The notes under the pieces were generated by a model that was not told the origin of the DNA, made no database searches, and saw only the letters and a program-made list of their open reading frames with translations. Of a stretch of DNA of 64,000 nucleotides, positions 37,221-45,300 are shown in pieces (position 1 is the stretch's first letter; every line of letters begins with the position of its first letter). Source of the DNA: Nitrospira sp. (GTDB lineage: Bacteria; Nitrospirota; Nitrospiria; Nitrospirales; Nitrospiraceae); the NCBI GenBank assembly GCA_018242685.1, contig JAFEBM010000041.1:1-64000 (forward strand), in the 5' to 3' direction. The position numbers and the translations under genes were made by a program.

Positions 37221-38231
37221 ATGGCCCAAATTCACACACATTACGACAATCTCAAAGTGGCGCGTAACGCACCGCCTGAGATCACACGTGCGGCATACAG
37301 AGCATTTTCTCAAAAATTTCACCCAGACAGAAACCCAGACAATTCTGATGCAGCCCGAATCATGGCGATTACCAATGCCTCGTATGAGGTGTTATCCGAC
37401 CCAGATAAACGGCGTGAGCATGATCAATGGATCAAAGAAGTAGAAGCCGCGAGCCATGCTAAGGTGAAGGCTAGTCAGGCTGTTCATAGTACTACTCAAG
37501 TTCAGCCTCAGCCTTCAGTTGCCCCACCCGTTTTACATAGACTTGTTCTACCCCTATTTAATTTGGTCAAAGGGCTCGTTATTTGGGCGTTTTCCTACAT
37601 GATAGGCATCGGTATTTTGATTGGCGTCCTCTGGATTATTGGAAGCGCTTTTGATCTCTTCGGTGGGAAAAGCTCGCCACCTCCTGGACCAAAACCATAT
37701 CAAGTAGACCCTGCCTCGGAGCGCTCAGCGTATGCGAGGCCCAGCACAGCCCCAAACGGTAATCCCCGGCCTGTTTCCTCTGGATACGTAAAGGACTACC
37801 AACGTCTCCATGCAGACGGACTCTCAACCGTAACCGTAGACAACGGCTGAAACGATTCCGACGTATTTGTAAAATTGGTTTCGCTGGATGGTGCGCAGGC
37901 TTATCCAGTCCGTCAATTTTATATTCCTGCATTCGGTAGCTTCACTTTGAATAACGTTACCGCAGGAAGTTACGACATTCGTTACCGTGATCTCGACAAT
38001 GGCGGCCTATCTCGCTCCGAAGCGTTTAACCTTGAGGAGAATCCTACCTATGATGGTACGCAGTTCAGTAACATCACAATAACCTTGTACAAGGTGCGAA
38101 ACGGGAACATGAAAACCTATGGTCTTGCCGAAGCGGAATTTCGAGCCATGCAATGCGCTTCAGGCGACTGCCAGAAGCTGCGCTTTTGCCATCCGCTGAG
38201 TTTAACGTCAGACACTCTGAGATCATCATGA
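37221..38231 (+). pseudogene. DnaJ-domain membrane protein split by an in-frame TGA
   Basis: The first part (209 codons) has a J domain at residues 5-68 (HYDNLKVARNAPPEITRAAY, with the HPD motif in FHPDRNPDN), a membrane helix at about 110-145 and a Pro-rich linker. It ends VTVDNG at a TGA (37848-37850). The same frame continues after the TGA with NDSDVFVKLVSLDG and SFTLNNVTAGSYDIRYRDL to 38231, clearly the C-terminal domain of the same protein. A point nonsense mutation, sequencing error or read-through are the options. Without read-through two fragments are made. Confidence 0.72.
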
Positions 38232-38341
38232 GCATCTACGCGACACTCTGGAGTCTTAAGTTCCCGAAATACGGGGACGGCCACACCGGTGCGAACATGG
38301 GTCAGAGACGGCGTCAGATCTTGTCTTATGCATCTCGGTGA
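38228..38341 (+). pseudogene. Short N-terminal fragment of a conserved hypothetical protein
   Basis: The 37 codon frame MSIYATLWSLKFPKYGDGHT begins like a conserved protein of unknown function found on many accessory islands, as far as I recall, but stops soon after. It overlaps the end of the DnaJ locus. It is most likely a truncated remnant. Confidence 0.35.
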
Positions 38342-38507
38342 GATAGAGGCAGCGACTGCTGCGTATCGAATTTCCCGAGGCCTTCTACCACGTCGCCATC
38401 GACACATTGGGGTCAGGACTTTCAATCACACCTTCACCGCCTCGCGCGTCTTCCACGATCTCGCGTGAACCTGTTATTGTGCCCGATCACCCACTGGGAG
38501 GTCGGCC

Positions 38508-38813
38508 ATGGACATGTTGATGATCGTCTTTCGCGCCTCGCTGCAAGTTCGCGTACACGAGATCTTACGGAGTTGCGACGTACTGGCTTTTACGGAAATC
38601 CCGGAAACGGTCGGCACGGGACAGTCCGGGCCCGCAGAAGGGATCTCGTTCTATCCCGAGACCAACAGGGTGATCATGGTCGCTCTCGAGCCAGCGCAGC
38701 GCGACAAGGTGGGCACCGCGATCAAAGAGTGGTGCGATGAGACGTTGAAGCGCCCGGGGTGGGTGAAACCCGCGATCCGCGTCTTCTCCTGGCCCTGTAC
38801 ACAACTCGCCTAG
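38508..38813 (+). CDS. Small P-II-like protein, 101 aa
   Basis: GGGAGG stands 5 bases before the ATG. The start MDMLMIVFRASLQVRVHEIL and the later VLAFTEIPETVGTG with GISFYPETNRVIMVAL resemble the ferredoxin-like fold of P-II-related small proteins often found beside metal efflux genes. The T-loop is short and the final segment is unusual (RVFSWPCTQLA). No efflux gene is adjacent. Function unknown. Confidence 0.6.
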   Translation: MDMLMIVFRASLQVRVHEILRSCDVLAFTEIPETVGTGQSGPAEGISFYPETNRVIMVALEPAQRDKVGTAIKEWCDETLKRPGWVKPAIRVFSWPCTQLA

Positions 38814-39165
38814 CGGCGGAATCATCCAGCCCTTCCACCGCCTTTCTCCCCTCTTCGCCACTCTTGGAGTCTGTGTCGGTCTGATCTCCAACTCGATGAA
38901 GTGCAGGGTGACCCTTGGCCCATCGTCCTATAAACAGGCATCTGTAGCATCTCGCCCCAAAGCGCACGACCGCGATGGGGACTTTAGCCGCAACGGTATT
39001 CGGTCAGCGCAGGTTCAAGTCACGGAATCAACCATTGGACGTGAGCTTTCGCGCCGATCAAAGGGCGATGGCCAATGGCACAATGATCGCAGTGTTCACG
39101 CTGGACGAGGTTGGATACTCCACTCGTGTATCTGATCGTCTTACTTCACACACAAGGGGGATATT
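38814..39165. other. Intergenic stretch before the PepSY gene
   Basis: About 350 bases with no supported gene. One frame contains STIGRELSRR, faintly like a resolvase or IS30-type helix-turn-helix, but too short to call. Confidence 0.35.
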
Positions 39166-39504
39166 ATGAGACAGATCGTCATGGCAGCATTGGCGGCGGG
39201 AATCGTCTTGGCATTGGGCGGGACTGCGATTGCCGATAAGAAGGGGGAGAAGCACAAGTCCAAGATTGAAATGGCGGAGACGGCGAAGGTCACGATTGAT
39301 CAGGCGATCAAGACGGCGTCCGAGAAGGTGCCGGGCCACGTCATCGAGGCTGAGTTGGAAAAGAAGCATGACACGACAGTGTGGGAAGTCGAAATCGTGA
39401 CGGACGACAAGATGATTAAGGAAGTGCACGTCGATGCGGATTCCGGCGCCATTATCGATGTGGAAGATAAGGGCAAGGCACACAAGGACAAAGGGAAGCA
39501 TTGA
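39166..39504 (+). CDS. Secreted PepSY-domain protein, 112 aa
   Basis: A signal peptide (MRQIVMAALAAGIVLALGG) is followed by a Lys-rich start and one PepSY domain (VTIDQAIKTASEKVPGHVIE, TTVWEVEIVTDDKMIKEVHV, DADSGAII). The C-terminus is Lys/His-rich. Such proteins are periplasmic inhibitors or metal-related accessory factors. GGGGGATATT precedes the ATG. Confidence 0.82.
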   Translation: MRQIVMAALAAGIVLALGGTAIADKKGEKHKSKIEMAETAKVTIDQAIKTASEKVPGHVIEAELEKKHDTTVWEVEIVTDDKMIKEVHVDADSGAIIDVEDKGKAHKDKGKH

Positions 39505-39643
39505 CCTGTCAGTGCTGAGAGGCCTGGTTGGGTAAGCTCTGCGTTATGGCCATCGTGCTTTGGCTCGCGGAGGCTGGTCTGGTCGCCTGGTTGTGCGTGC
39601 GGATGATCATGTCAAACAACTGCCGGCTAACCTCAGCTTTCCC

Positions 39644-40798
39644 CTACATTTTGAGACGCTCGGCATAGCCGGTCAGCTCGACATAGCCCTGGCCTTTCAC
39701 GGGCCGGCCTTGTTTGGTGCCTGTCACCGTCACTGCTCCTTCCCAATAGGAGACCTTGGTGCCGCGCAAGATGCGCAATTCCTGATTTGCGAGCAGCGGA
39801 GTGACATCCAGCACCAGATCGAGAGACGGGAACCTCAGCCGCCATCGGCTGGGATACGTCGCCTTGCTTTCTGGGCTAGTCCAGGTTCCGGTCGATTCGA
39901 TTTGAAAGTCCGTCACCTCCAGATGTCGGGTGCGTCCATCCGGAGACACTGCAGTCCCGCTCGACGCAAGGTCGGACGATCCGTCTTTCCGACGTATCCG
40001 ATACAACATGAGTTCGGTGTCGTCCTCCAACTGGAGGCTGAACCAGTCCCATCCGACTTGATCGTTCCCGAGATCACCGGACCCGAATTCACGATCCATC
40101 CAGCTGATGCCGGAAACGTCGAACTGTTCGCCGTTGATCGTCAGGCTCCCCGTCGTCGCGAGCCTCGTGAACGAATAGTAGTGAGTGGCTTGACCCACAT
40201 CTTTCCCTTTTACACTGATGCCGTCTATACCGTGAGTGACGAGCGGTTTGGCCGGTGTAAGTGTAAGGGCCAGGGCATGCGTCTCGTCGTGGGCCACCAA
40301 GGTATGTGACGCGGATGGTTCCGGCGATGCTTCGGCGCGCCAATCATCGATCCAGACACGGAGCCGCGACTCGTCGGCGCCGGCCTTCCCCAACCCCTCA
40401 CGGCTGATTTTTTCTGAGAAATGAAATCGTTTCCCGGTGATGTCGGTCACGGCGAAATGGGCCAGATACAGCTGGCTGATCGACCATTTCGACGGCAGAG
40501 TTTTGATGTCCTCCGGTGGGACGGCTCGACGGAAGAAGACCAACTCGAAGCCGAAGGATCGGCCGTTTTTCGACTGGAGATGGCCTGTGTAGTACCACCA
40601 TTCGGTCTGATAGGTTGGGTGAGATCCATGGTCTCGAGGAAAATTGTACCGATACCCGGCGGTTGCAAACTGAAACGGAGTCGCAGGTGGGTTCGTTTCA
40701 GATGCCCCGCAGAGGTCGAAGGCCAGGGAAACCACGATGAGAATAACTAGCCGAACGACATGCACCATCCACCTCGGTTCATGGGTCAACTCATGCAT
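39644..40798 (-). CDS. Secreted lipocalin-like protein, CrtC/AttH family
   Basis: The 384 aa product has an N-terminal hydrophobic signal (VVRLVILIVVSLAFDLCG) and then the AttH/CrtC pattern: YQTEWWYYTGHLQ, FGFELVFFRRAV, HFAVTDITGKRFHFSEKI, SGISWMDREFGSGDL, GWDWFSLQLEDDTELMLYRI and YWEGAVTVTG. The family includes carotenoid 1,2-hydratases, and secreted members of unknown substrate. The start could be the Met ten codons further in. No carotenoid gene is adjacent, so the substrate is open. Confidence 0.82.
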   Translation of the reverse strand: MHELTHEPRWMVHVVRLVILIVVSLAFDLCGASETNPPATPFQFATAGYRYNFPRDHGSHPTYQTEWWYYTGHLQSKNGRSFGFELVFFRRAVPPEDIKTLPSKWSISQLYLAHFAVTDITGKRFHFSEKISREGLGKAGADESRLRVWIDDWRAEASPEPSASHTLVAHDETHALALTLTPAKPLVTHGIDGISVKGKDVGQATHYYSFTRLATTGSLTINGEQFDVSGISWMDREFGSGDLGNDQVGWDWFSLQLEDDTELMLYRIRRKDGSSDLASSGTAVSPDGRTRHLEVTDFQIESTGTWTSPESKATYPSRWRLRFPSLDLVLDVTPLLANQELRILRGTKVSYWEGAVTVTGTKQGRPVKGQGYVELTGYAERLKM

Positions 40799-40948
40799 CG
40801 GAATAGAGCCAATGTCTTAGGCTGTTTATATCATGCGCACTCGCAAGTGAACAAATCGATGGTCTCAGAGCGACGTTTCGTATTTTCATGAGACTCAACG
40901 GTCAGCGCATCCGTTGACAATTTTCACACGTCTCAGCTATCGTGAGCT

Positions 40949-41638
40949 ATGCAGGCCGATCGTGAGCGGGGGGCGTCTGACCGGAGTCCGTCCAAGCATG
41001 CCGAACCTTTTCCAATTCCTGGTCGCCTTCCGGTATTCCCCTTACCCAACGTCGTTTTTTTTCCCAAGACGTACCTGCCGCTCCACATTTTTGAGCCACG
41101 CTATCGCCGGATGGTCGCTGATGTGACGATGGGCGGTCAATGCATTGCCATGGCGCTCCTTAAAGAAGGATGGGAACCGGACTACTATGGAAATCCGGCG
41201 ATCTATCCCGCGCTCTGTATCGGACGGATCGTGAGTGTGCAACCCTTGCCGGACGGGCGCTCCAACATTTTACTGCAAGGGCTCGAACGGTGCGAGATCT
41301 CCGAAGAACACTTCGACAAGCCGTATCGCGAAGCGACGATTCGCATCACGCCCATGCGCTCCGACGAGGGGTTGGCGAAAGGCGTTCGGCGCGCACTGAT
41401 CGACGTGCTCGGGCGATATCTCCAAGCGAGAGAGGATAGCGCGGCGTGGCAAGGGTTCTTTCGTGAAGAAGTCAGTGACGAAGTCTTGGTCAACACCCTC
41501 TCAACTTACCTGGACTGCACACCCCTGGAAAAACAGTTCTTACTGGAAGCAAACGGACTCCATCAACGGGCTCGTCGATTGAACGATCTGGTTCAATTCA
41601 TGCTGCACGAACATCACGACACGAAGGGCTGGGAGTAA
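40949..41638 (+). CDS. Lon N-terminal substrate-binding domain protein
   Basis: The 229 aa product carries only the LON substrate-binding domain: LPVFPLPNVVFFPKTYLPLH, IFEPRYRRMVAD, ALCIGRIVSVQPLPDGRSNI and LQGLERCEI. The ATPase and protease domains are absent. Such stand-alone proteins are common and may act in substrate recognition. Its stop overlaps the next ATG by one base. Confidence 0.85.
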   Translation: MQADRERGASDRSPSKHAEPFPIPGRLPVFPLPNVVFFPKTYLPLHIFEPRYRRMVADVTMGGQCIAMALLKEGWEPDYYGNPAIYPALCIGRIVSVQPLPDGRSNILLQGLERCEISEEHFDKPYREATIRITPMRSDEGLAKGVRRALIDVLGRYLQAREDSAAWQGFFREEVSDEVLVNTLSTYLDCTPLEKQFLLEANGLHQRARRLNDLVQFMLHEHHDTKGWE

Positions 41639-42609
41639 TGGATCGGACCATCGCAATCGCCGTCAGCCGTCTGTGCAAAACATATGACAGCCATAAAGCC
41701 GTCGATGACCTCTCGTTCCAAATCTACGCAGGAGAGATTTTTGGTCTGCTGGGACCGAACGGCGCGGGCAAGAGCACCACGCTTCGGACGCTCATCACAT
41801 TGCTGCACCCGACATCGGGCACGGCGACCGTCATGGGTTACGACACGGTGCGCGAAGCGGATCAGGTCCGGACTGTGATCGGATACGTGCCTCAAGAACG
41901 GGCGATCGACCGCTTTCTGACCGGACGTGAACATCTCCAACTCCTCGGCGCGCTCTATCACCTGACGAAAGAAGAAGCGGCGAAACGCATCGGTGAGCTG
42001 CTCAAACTGGTCGATCTGGAAGCCCATGCGGACCGTCCTGCCAAAACCTATTCCGGTGGCATGAAACGCAAGCTCGACATTGCCTGCGGGTTGCTGCCTG
42101 ACCCAAAAATCTTGTTCCTCGACGAACCCACGCTCGGCCTCGACGTGCAAAGCCGTCTCCGGATTTGGGAATACATCCGGATGCTCAAAACCCGTGGGAT
42201 GACGGTTGTGATGACGACGAATTATCTGGATGAGGCCGATCAACTCTGCGATCGACTTGCCATTATCGACGGCGGGAAAATCAAAACGCTGGGTTCTCCG
42301 GCTGAGCTCAAAATCGCTCTTGGCGGAGATATCGTGTCCCTCACACTGAAAGAGACGAGCCGAATCCCGTCGCTGGAGTCGGACCTCACCGGCCGTCCGG
42401 CGATCAAGACCGTGAGAGCGACCACCAAAGGCTTGGATATTAGAGTAGAGACGCCCGAAAAGGCCTTGCCGACCATTCTCGAATCGGCCAATCGATTAGG
42501 GTGTGACATTGAGTTTATTCAATACAACCGTCCGCGCTTAGACGATGTGTTTATCGCGCACACCGGGAGAGCCATTACCGAATCGCCTCCCGAAGTCGAG
42601 TCGGCGTAA
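41638..42609 (+). CDS. ABC transporter ATP-binding protein (DrrA-like)
   Basis: The 323 aa protein has Walker A GPNGAGKST, the signature YSGGMKRKLDIA, Walker B ILFLDEPTLGLD and a C-terminal domain of about 90 residues, like DrrA/CcmA exporters. With the permease downstream it should form a homodimeric ATPase of an ABC-2 exporter. The substrate is unknown. Confidence 0.93.
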   Translation: MDRTIAIAVSRLCKTYDSHKAVDDLSFQIYAGEIFGLLGPNGAGKSTTLRTLITLLHPTSGTATVMGYDTVREADQVRTVIGYVPQERAIDRFLTGREHLQLLGALYHLTKEEAAKRIGELLKLVDLEAHADRPAKTYSGGMKRKLDIACGLLPDPKILFLDEPTLGLDVQSRLRIWEYIRMLKTRGMTVVMTTNYLDEADQLCDRLAIIDGGKIKTLGSPAELKIALGGDIVSLTLKETSRIPSLESDLTGRPAIKTVRATTKGLDIRVETPEKALPTILESANRLGCDIEFIQYNRPRLDDVFIAHTGRAITESPPEVESA

Positions 42610-42619
42610 AAGGAGTCCC

Positions 42620-43399
42620 GTGGCGCACTATTGGCAAGAAATCAACGCCTTGACGATGCGGTGGGTTCGGCGATTGAGCCGGGAAAAATTCAGCATGCTG
42701 TTCACCTTGGTGCAGCCGATGCTGTTCTGGCTCATCTTCTTCGGCAACCTGTTTCAACGGGCCGCGGATACGCAGGTCATGCAGGCGCCCAACTACATCA
42801 GCTTCCTCGCGGCCGGTGTCGTCGTCATGACGGTCCTGAACAACGGCTTGGCCGGGGGCGTCGATCTGCTCTTTGATAAGGAAAACGGGTTTCTTGAGCG
42901 TTTGATGTCCACGCCGATTCATCGAACCTCCGTCATCCTGAGCCGCTTTATCTTCGTCATGGCGATCACCTCGATGCAGGTCCTCGTGATTCTCGGCGTG
43001 TCGTACCTCTTCGGCGTTCATCCCGCGACGGGTATTCTCGGCGTGGCGACGATCTTGCTGATCGGCATGATGTTCGGGATCGGCCTGACGGCTATTTCCA
43101 TGGCGATGGCCTTCTCCGTAAAAAGCCACGGTGATTTTTTCTCGGTGTTGGGATTTCTTTCGCTGCCGATGATCTTCCTCAGCTCCGCCTTGGTTCCGTT
43201 GACGGCGATGCCGGGCTGGATGAGTTTCCTGGCGCAATTCAACCCGATGACCTGGGCGATCGACGCGGTGCGGCCTTTAATCCTGTCGGGCTGGACTGAA
43301 GCCTTGCCGCACGTAGGCATGGTGGTCTTGGTCATGCTGGTGTTCGATGCCCTGTGTCTGTACGGCGGGGCCAAGGCCTTCCGCCGGGCAATGGGGTAA
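42620..43399 (+). CDS. ABC-2 type transporter permease (DrrB-like)
   Basis: AAGGAG precedes the GTG at 42620 by 5 bases, 10 bases after the ATPase stop. The 259 aa protein has six membrane helices (e.g. LFTLVQPMLFWLIFFGNLF, IPLTAM-flanked helix, VVLVMLVFDALCLYGGA) and the ABC-2 motif FLSSALVPLTAMPGWM. The longer frame starting inside the ATPase gene is rejected. Confidence 0.9.
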   Translation: MAHYWQEINALTMRWVRRLSREKFSMLFTLVQPMLFWLIFFGNLFQRAADTQVMQAPNYISFLAAGVVVMTVLNNGLAGGVDLLFDKENGFLERLMSTPIHRTSVILSRFIFVMAITSMQVLVILGVSYLFGVHPATGILGVATILLIGMMFGIGLTAISMAMAFSVKSHGDFFSVLGFLSLPMIFLSSALVPLTAMPGWMSFLAQFNPMTWAIDAVRPLILSGWTEALPHVGMVVLVMLVFDALCLYGGAKAFRRAMG

Positions 43400-43513
43400 C
43401 CTCGCCATGCACCCACGAACCATGGATCGCTTGACTGACGGCGGAATCAATCGGATCATGACCTTCATGCCGCCATATGTTAGGCTGTGAACGGCGGAGA
43501 GTCGTAGGAGATG

Positions 43514-44368
43514 ATGCCTGAAAATCAAATTCGTGCGCTGATTCGCCTCCTTTCCGATGAGGACGACCGAATCGTTCGTACCATCAGCGGCAGACTCATC
43601 GATATCGGCCCGTCGGCTGTCCCGCTTCTCCAAGAAGCGGAAATTGAGCAGCCGGAGATGGCTGATCGCATCGCGTCCGTGCTCGAGGAAATCCGAGGAA
43701 GTAAGCTGGAGGATGAACTGGCAAGCCTGGCAGCCCTCTCGGACGACGCCATAAGTCTGGAAACCGGCGCCTTCCTGATCGCTCGCTATGCCTACCCCAC
43801 GCTTGATGTCGCTCGCTATCATGAACAGCTCGATACGATGGCAGACGAAGTACGAGCACGTATCGGCCATCGAGCCTCCGGAGAAGAAGCCGTCAACTCA
43901 CTCAACCGATACCTATTTACCGAACAAGGGTTTAAGGGGAACACCAAAAACTACTATGAGGTCGAGAACAGCTACCTCAATTGCGTCATGGATCGGCGAA
44001 TCGGTATCCCCATCAGTCTGTCGGCGGTCTATCTCTTGATCGGACAACGTCTGGCACTCCCGCTGTTTGGCATCGGCATGCCAGGGCATTTCTTGGTGAA
44101 GTATGAGTCCGACCGGTACAAGATCTTCGTCGACTGTTTCAACGGCGGAGCCTTACTGACCGAAAAAAACTGCGCCCGTTTTCTGACCGAGGCAGGATAT
44201 GGGTTCGACGATAAATACCTGCAAAAAAGCCCGGTTCGAGCGATCCTGTCTCGCATGATCAAGAACCTCTTGGCCATCTACTCCAAATCGGGTGACGGAG
44301 GGAAAACCGCCCGCCTGACCACGTTCATCGAGATCCTCGGCGGCGCCCCCCGCGAAGAAGGACTATAG
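43514..44368 (+). CDS. SirB1-like transglutaminase-fold protein
   Basis: The 284 aa product has an N-terminal helical HEAT-like region (RLLSDEDDRIVRTISGRLID) and the SirB1/transglutaminase-like core with NYYEVENSYLNCVMDRRIGI, PISLSAVYLLIGQRL and GIGMPGHFLVKYES, which holds the Cys-His pair. The family is of unknown enzymatic role, often near prmA/prmC-type genes in other bacteria. AGGAG precedes the second of two tandem ATGs, used here. Confidence 0.83.
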   Translation: MPENQIRALIRLLSDEDDRIVRTISGRLIDIGPSAVPLLQEAEIEQPEMADRIASVLEEIRGSKLEDELASLAALSDDAISLETGAFLIARYAYPTLDVARYHEQLDTMADEVRARIGHRASGEEAVNSLNRYLFTEQGFKGNTKNYYEVENSYLNCVMDRRIGIPISLSAVYLLIGQRLALPLFGIGMPGHFLVKYESDRYKIFVDCFNGGALLTEKNCARFLTEAGYGFDDKYLQKSPVRAILSRMIKNLLAIYSKSGDGGKTARLTTFIEILGGAPREEGL

Positions 44369-44389
44369 CAGACAATCTCTCAACACCGC

Positions 44390-44513
44390 GCAGGATGTTC
44401 AAAATGGCCGTCCAGCGCGGCCGCAGCGAGCGAAAAGGCGAGGCGTACGCTTCGGTACGTTGAGCCTCTGAGCGACGCGAGAACAAAGCTGGAGGACATT
44501 TTCAACATCCTGC
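44390..44513. repeat. Composite inverted-repeat element (Nitrospira-type)
   Basis: The outer arms are GCAGGATGTTCAAAATG at the left and its near-complement CATTTTCAACATCCTGC at the right, continued inward by GCCGTCCAGC against GCTGGAGGAC. An inner hairpin has GAGGCGTAC and GTACGTTGAGCCTC around GCTTCG, flanked by GCAGCGAGCG and GAGCGACGCG. The element lies exactly between two converging genes and could serve both as a terminator. I recall near-identical elements dispersed in Nitrospira genomes. Confidence 0.7.
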
Positions 44514-44517
44514 TAGG

Positions 44518-45273
44518 CTAGACACGAATCGTCAGTAGATCTCTTCCCTTCCAAATCTTTCCCCCATACTGATCCCCTGCTTGGGCTTTCACGTCGTACC
44601 GATCTGCAATCGGATAGAAATGCGATAGCACGAGTTGGCCTAGACCGGCTTCCCTAGCGATCTGGCCGCACTGTCCGGCATGCAGATGAGCGAGGCCCGG
44701 GCGATTGGCTGGAAACGAGCAATCGAGTACGGCAAGATCGGCATCAGTGCACAGCCGGACGAGTGCATCGCAATACTGCGAGTCTCCCGAGTACACCATG
44801 GCTTTCCCCCGATACTCGATTCGATAGCCGACGCACGAAAGATCGGGAACGTGGACCACCGGTTTGGGAATGATCCGAGTGTCCCCGATCGAGAAGGGTT
44901 TGCCCGACACTTCCTTGAAGACCACGCGGAACGGCGCCGGCGAAAAGCTGGGGAAACTGCGCATGATCGACTGTAAGAGACGGATCGTACCTTTCGGGCC
45001 GATCAGGGTCATCCCTGGACGCCGGCCTCCTCCGTACTTGGTATAGATCACCGCGTCGAAAAAAAACGTGATGAAGTCGGAAAAGTGGTCCGCGTGAAAA
45101 TGGGAGAACAAGATGTGCGTGATACGATGCCGATTCACGCCGGATTTAATGAGGTTCATCAAGGTGCGTGGGCCAAAGTCCAGAAGGATGTTGTGATCCG
45201 TACGCACGATGTATCCTGCTGCTGCGCGGGTCGGATGCACGTTGGTACCGGAACCGAGAATGGTCAGACGCAT
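44518..45273 (-). CDS. RNase Z-like metallo-beta-lactamase-fold hydrolase
   Basis: The 251 aa product has the metal-binding HFHADH motif, ILGSGTNVHPTRAAAGY at the N-terminus, VYSGDSQYCDALVRL with the metal-bridging Asp, and LSHFYPIADRYDV with the C-terminal metal His. Length and the absent exosite arm fit the short RNase Z / phosphodiesterase group. A 60-70 bp remnant of a second copy sits after the second cyclase gene at 48736-48801. Confidence 0.88.
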   Translation of the reverse strand: MRLTILGSGTNVHPTRAAAGYIVRTDHNILLDFGPRTLMNLIKSGVNRHRITHILFSHFHADHFSDFITFFFDAVIYTKYGGGRRPGMTLIGPKGTIRLLQSIMRSFPSFSPAPFRVVFKEVSGKPFSIGDTRIIPKPVVHVPDLSCVGYRIEYRGKAMVYSGDSQYCDALVRLCTDADLAVLDCSFPANRPGLAHLHAGQCGQIAREAGLGQLVLSHFYPIADRYDVKAQAGDQYGGKIWKGRDLLTIRV

Positions 45274-45300
45274 AGGCGAACCAGTTATACAGCCATATGG

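Noticed and set aside
38975..39169. 64 aa forward frame before the PepSY gene
   Set aside because: It overlaps the PepSY start and has only a faint helix-turn-helix resemblance.
39560..40309. 249 aa forward frame
   Set aside because: Complement of the CrtC/AttH-like gene, whose motifs are clear.
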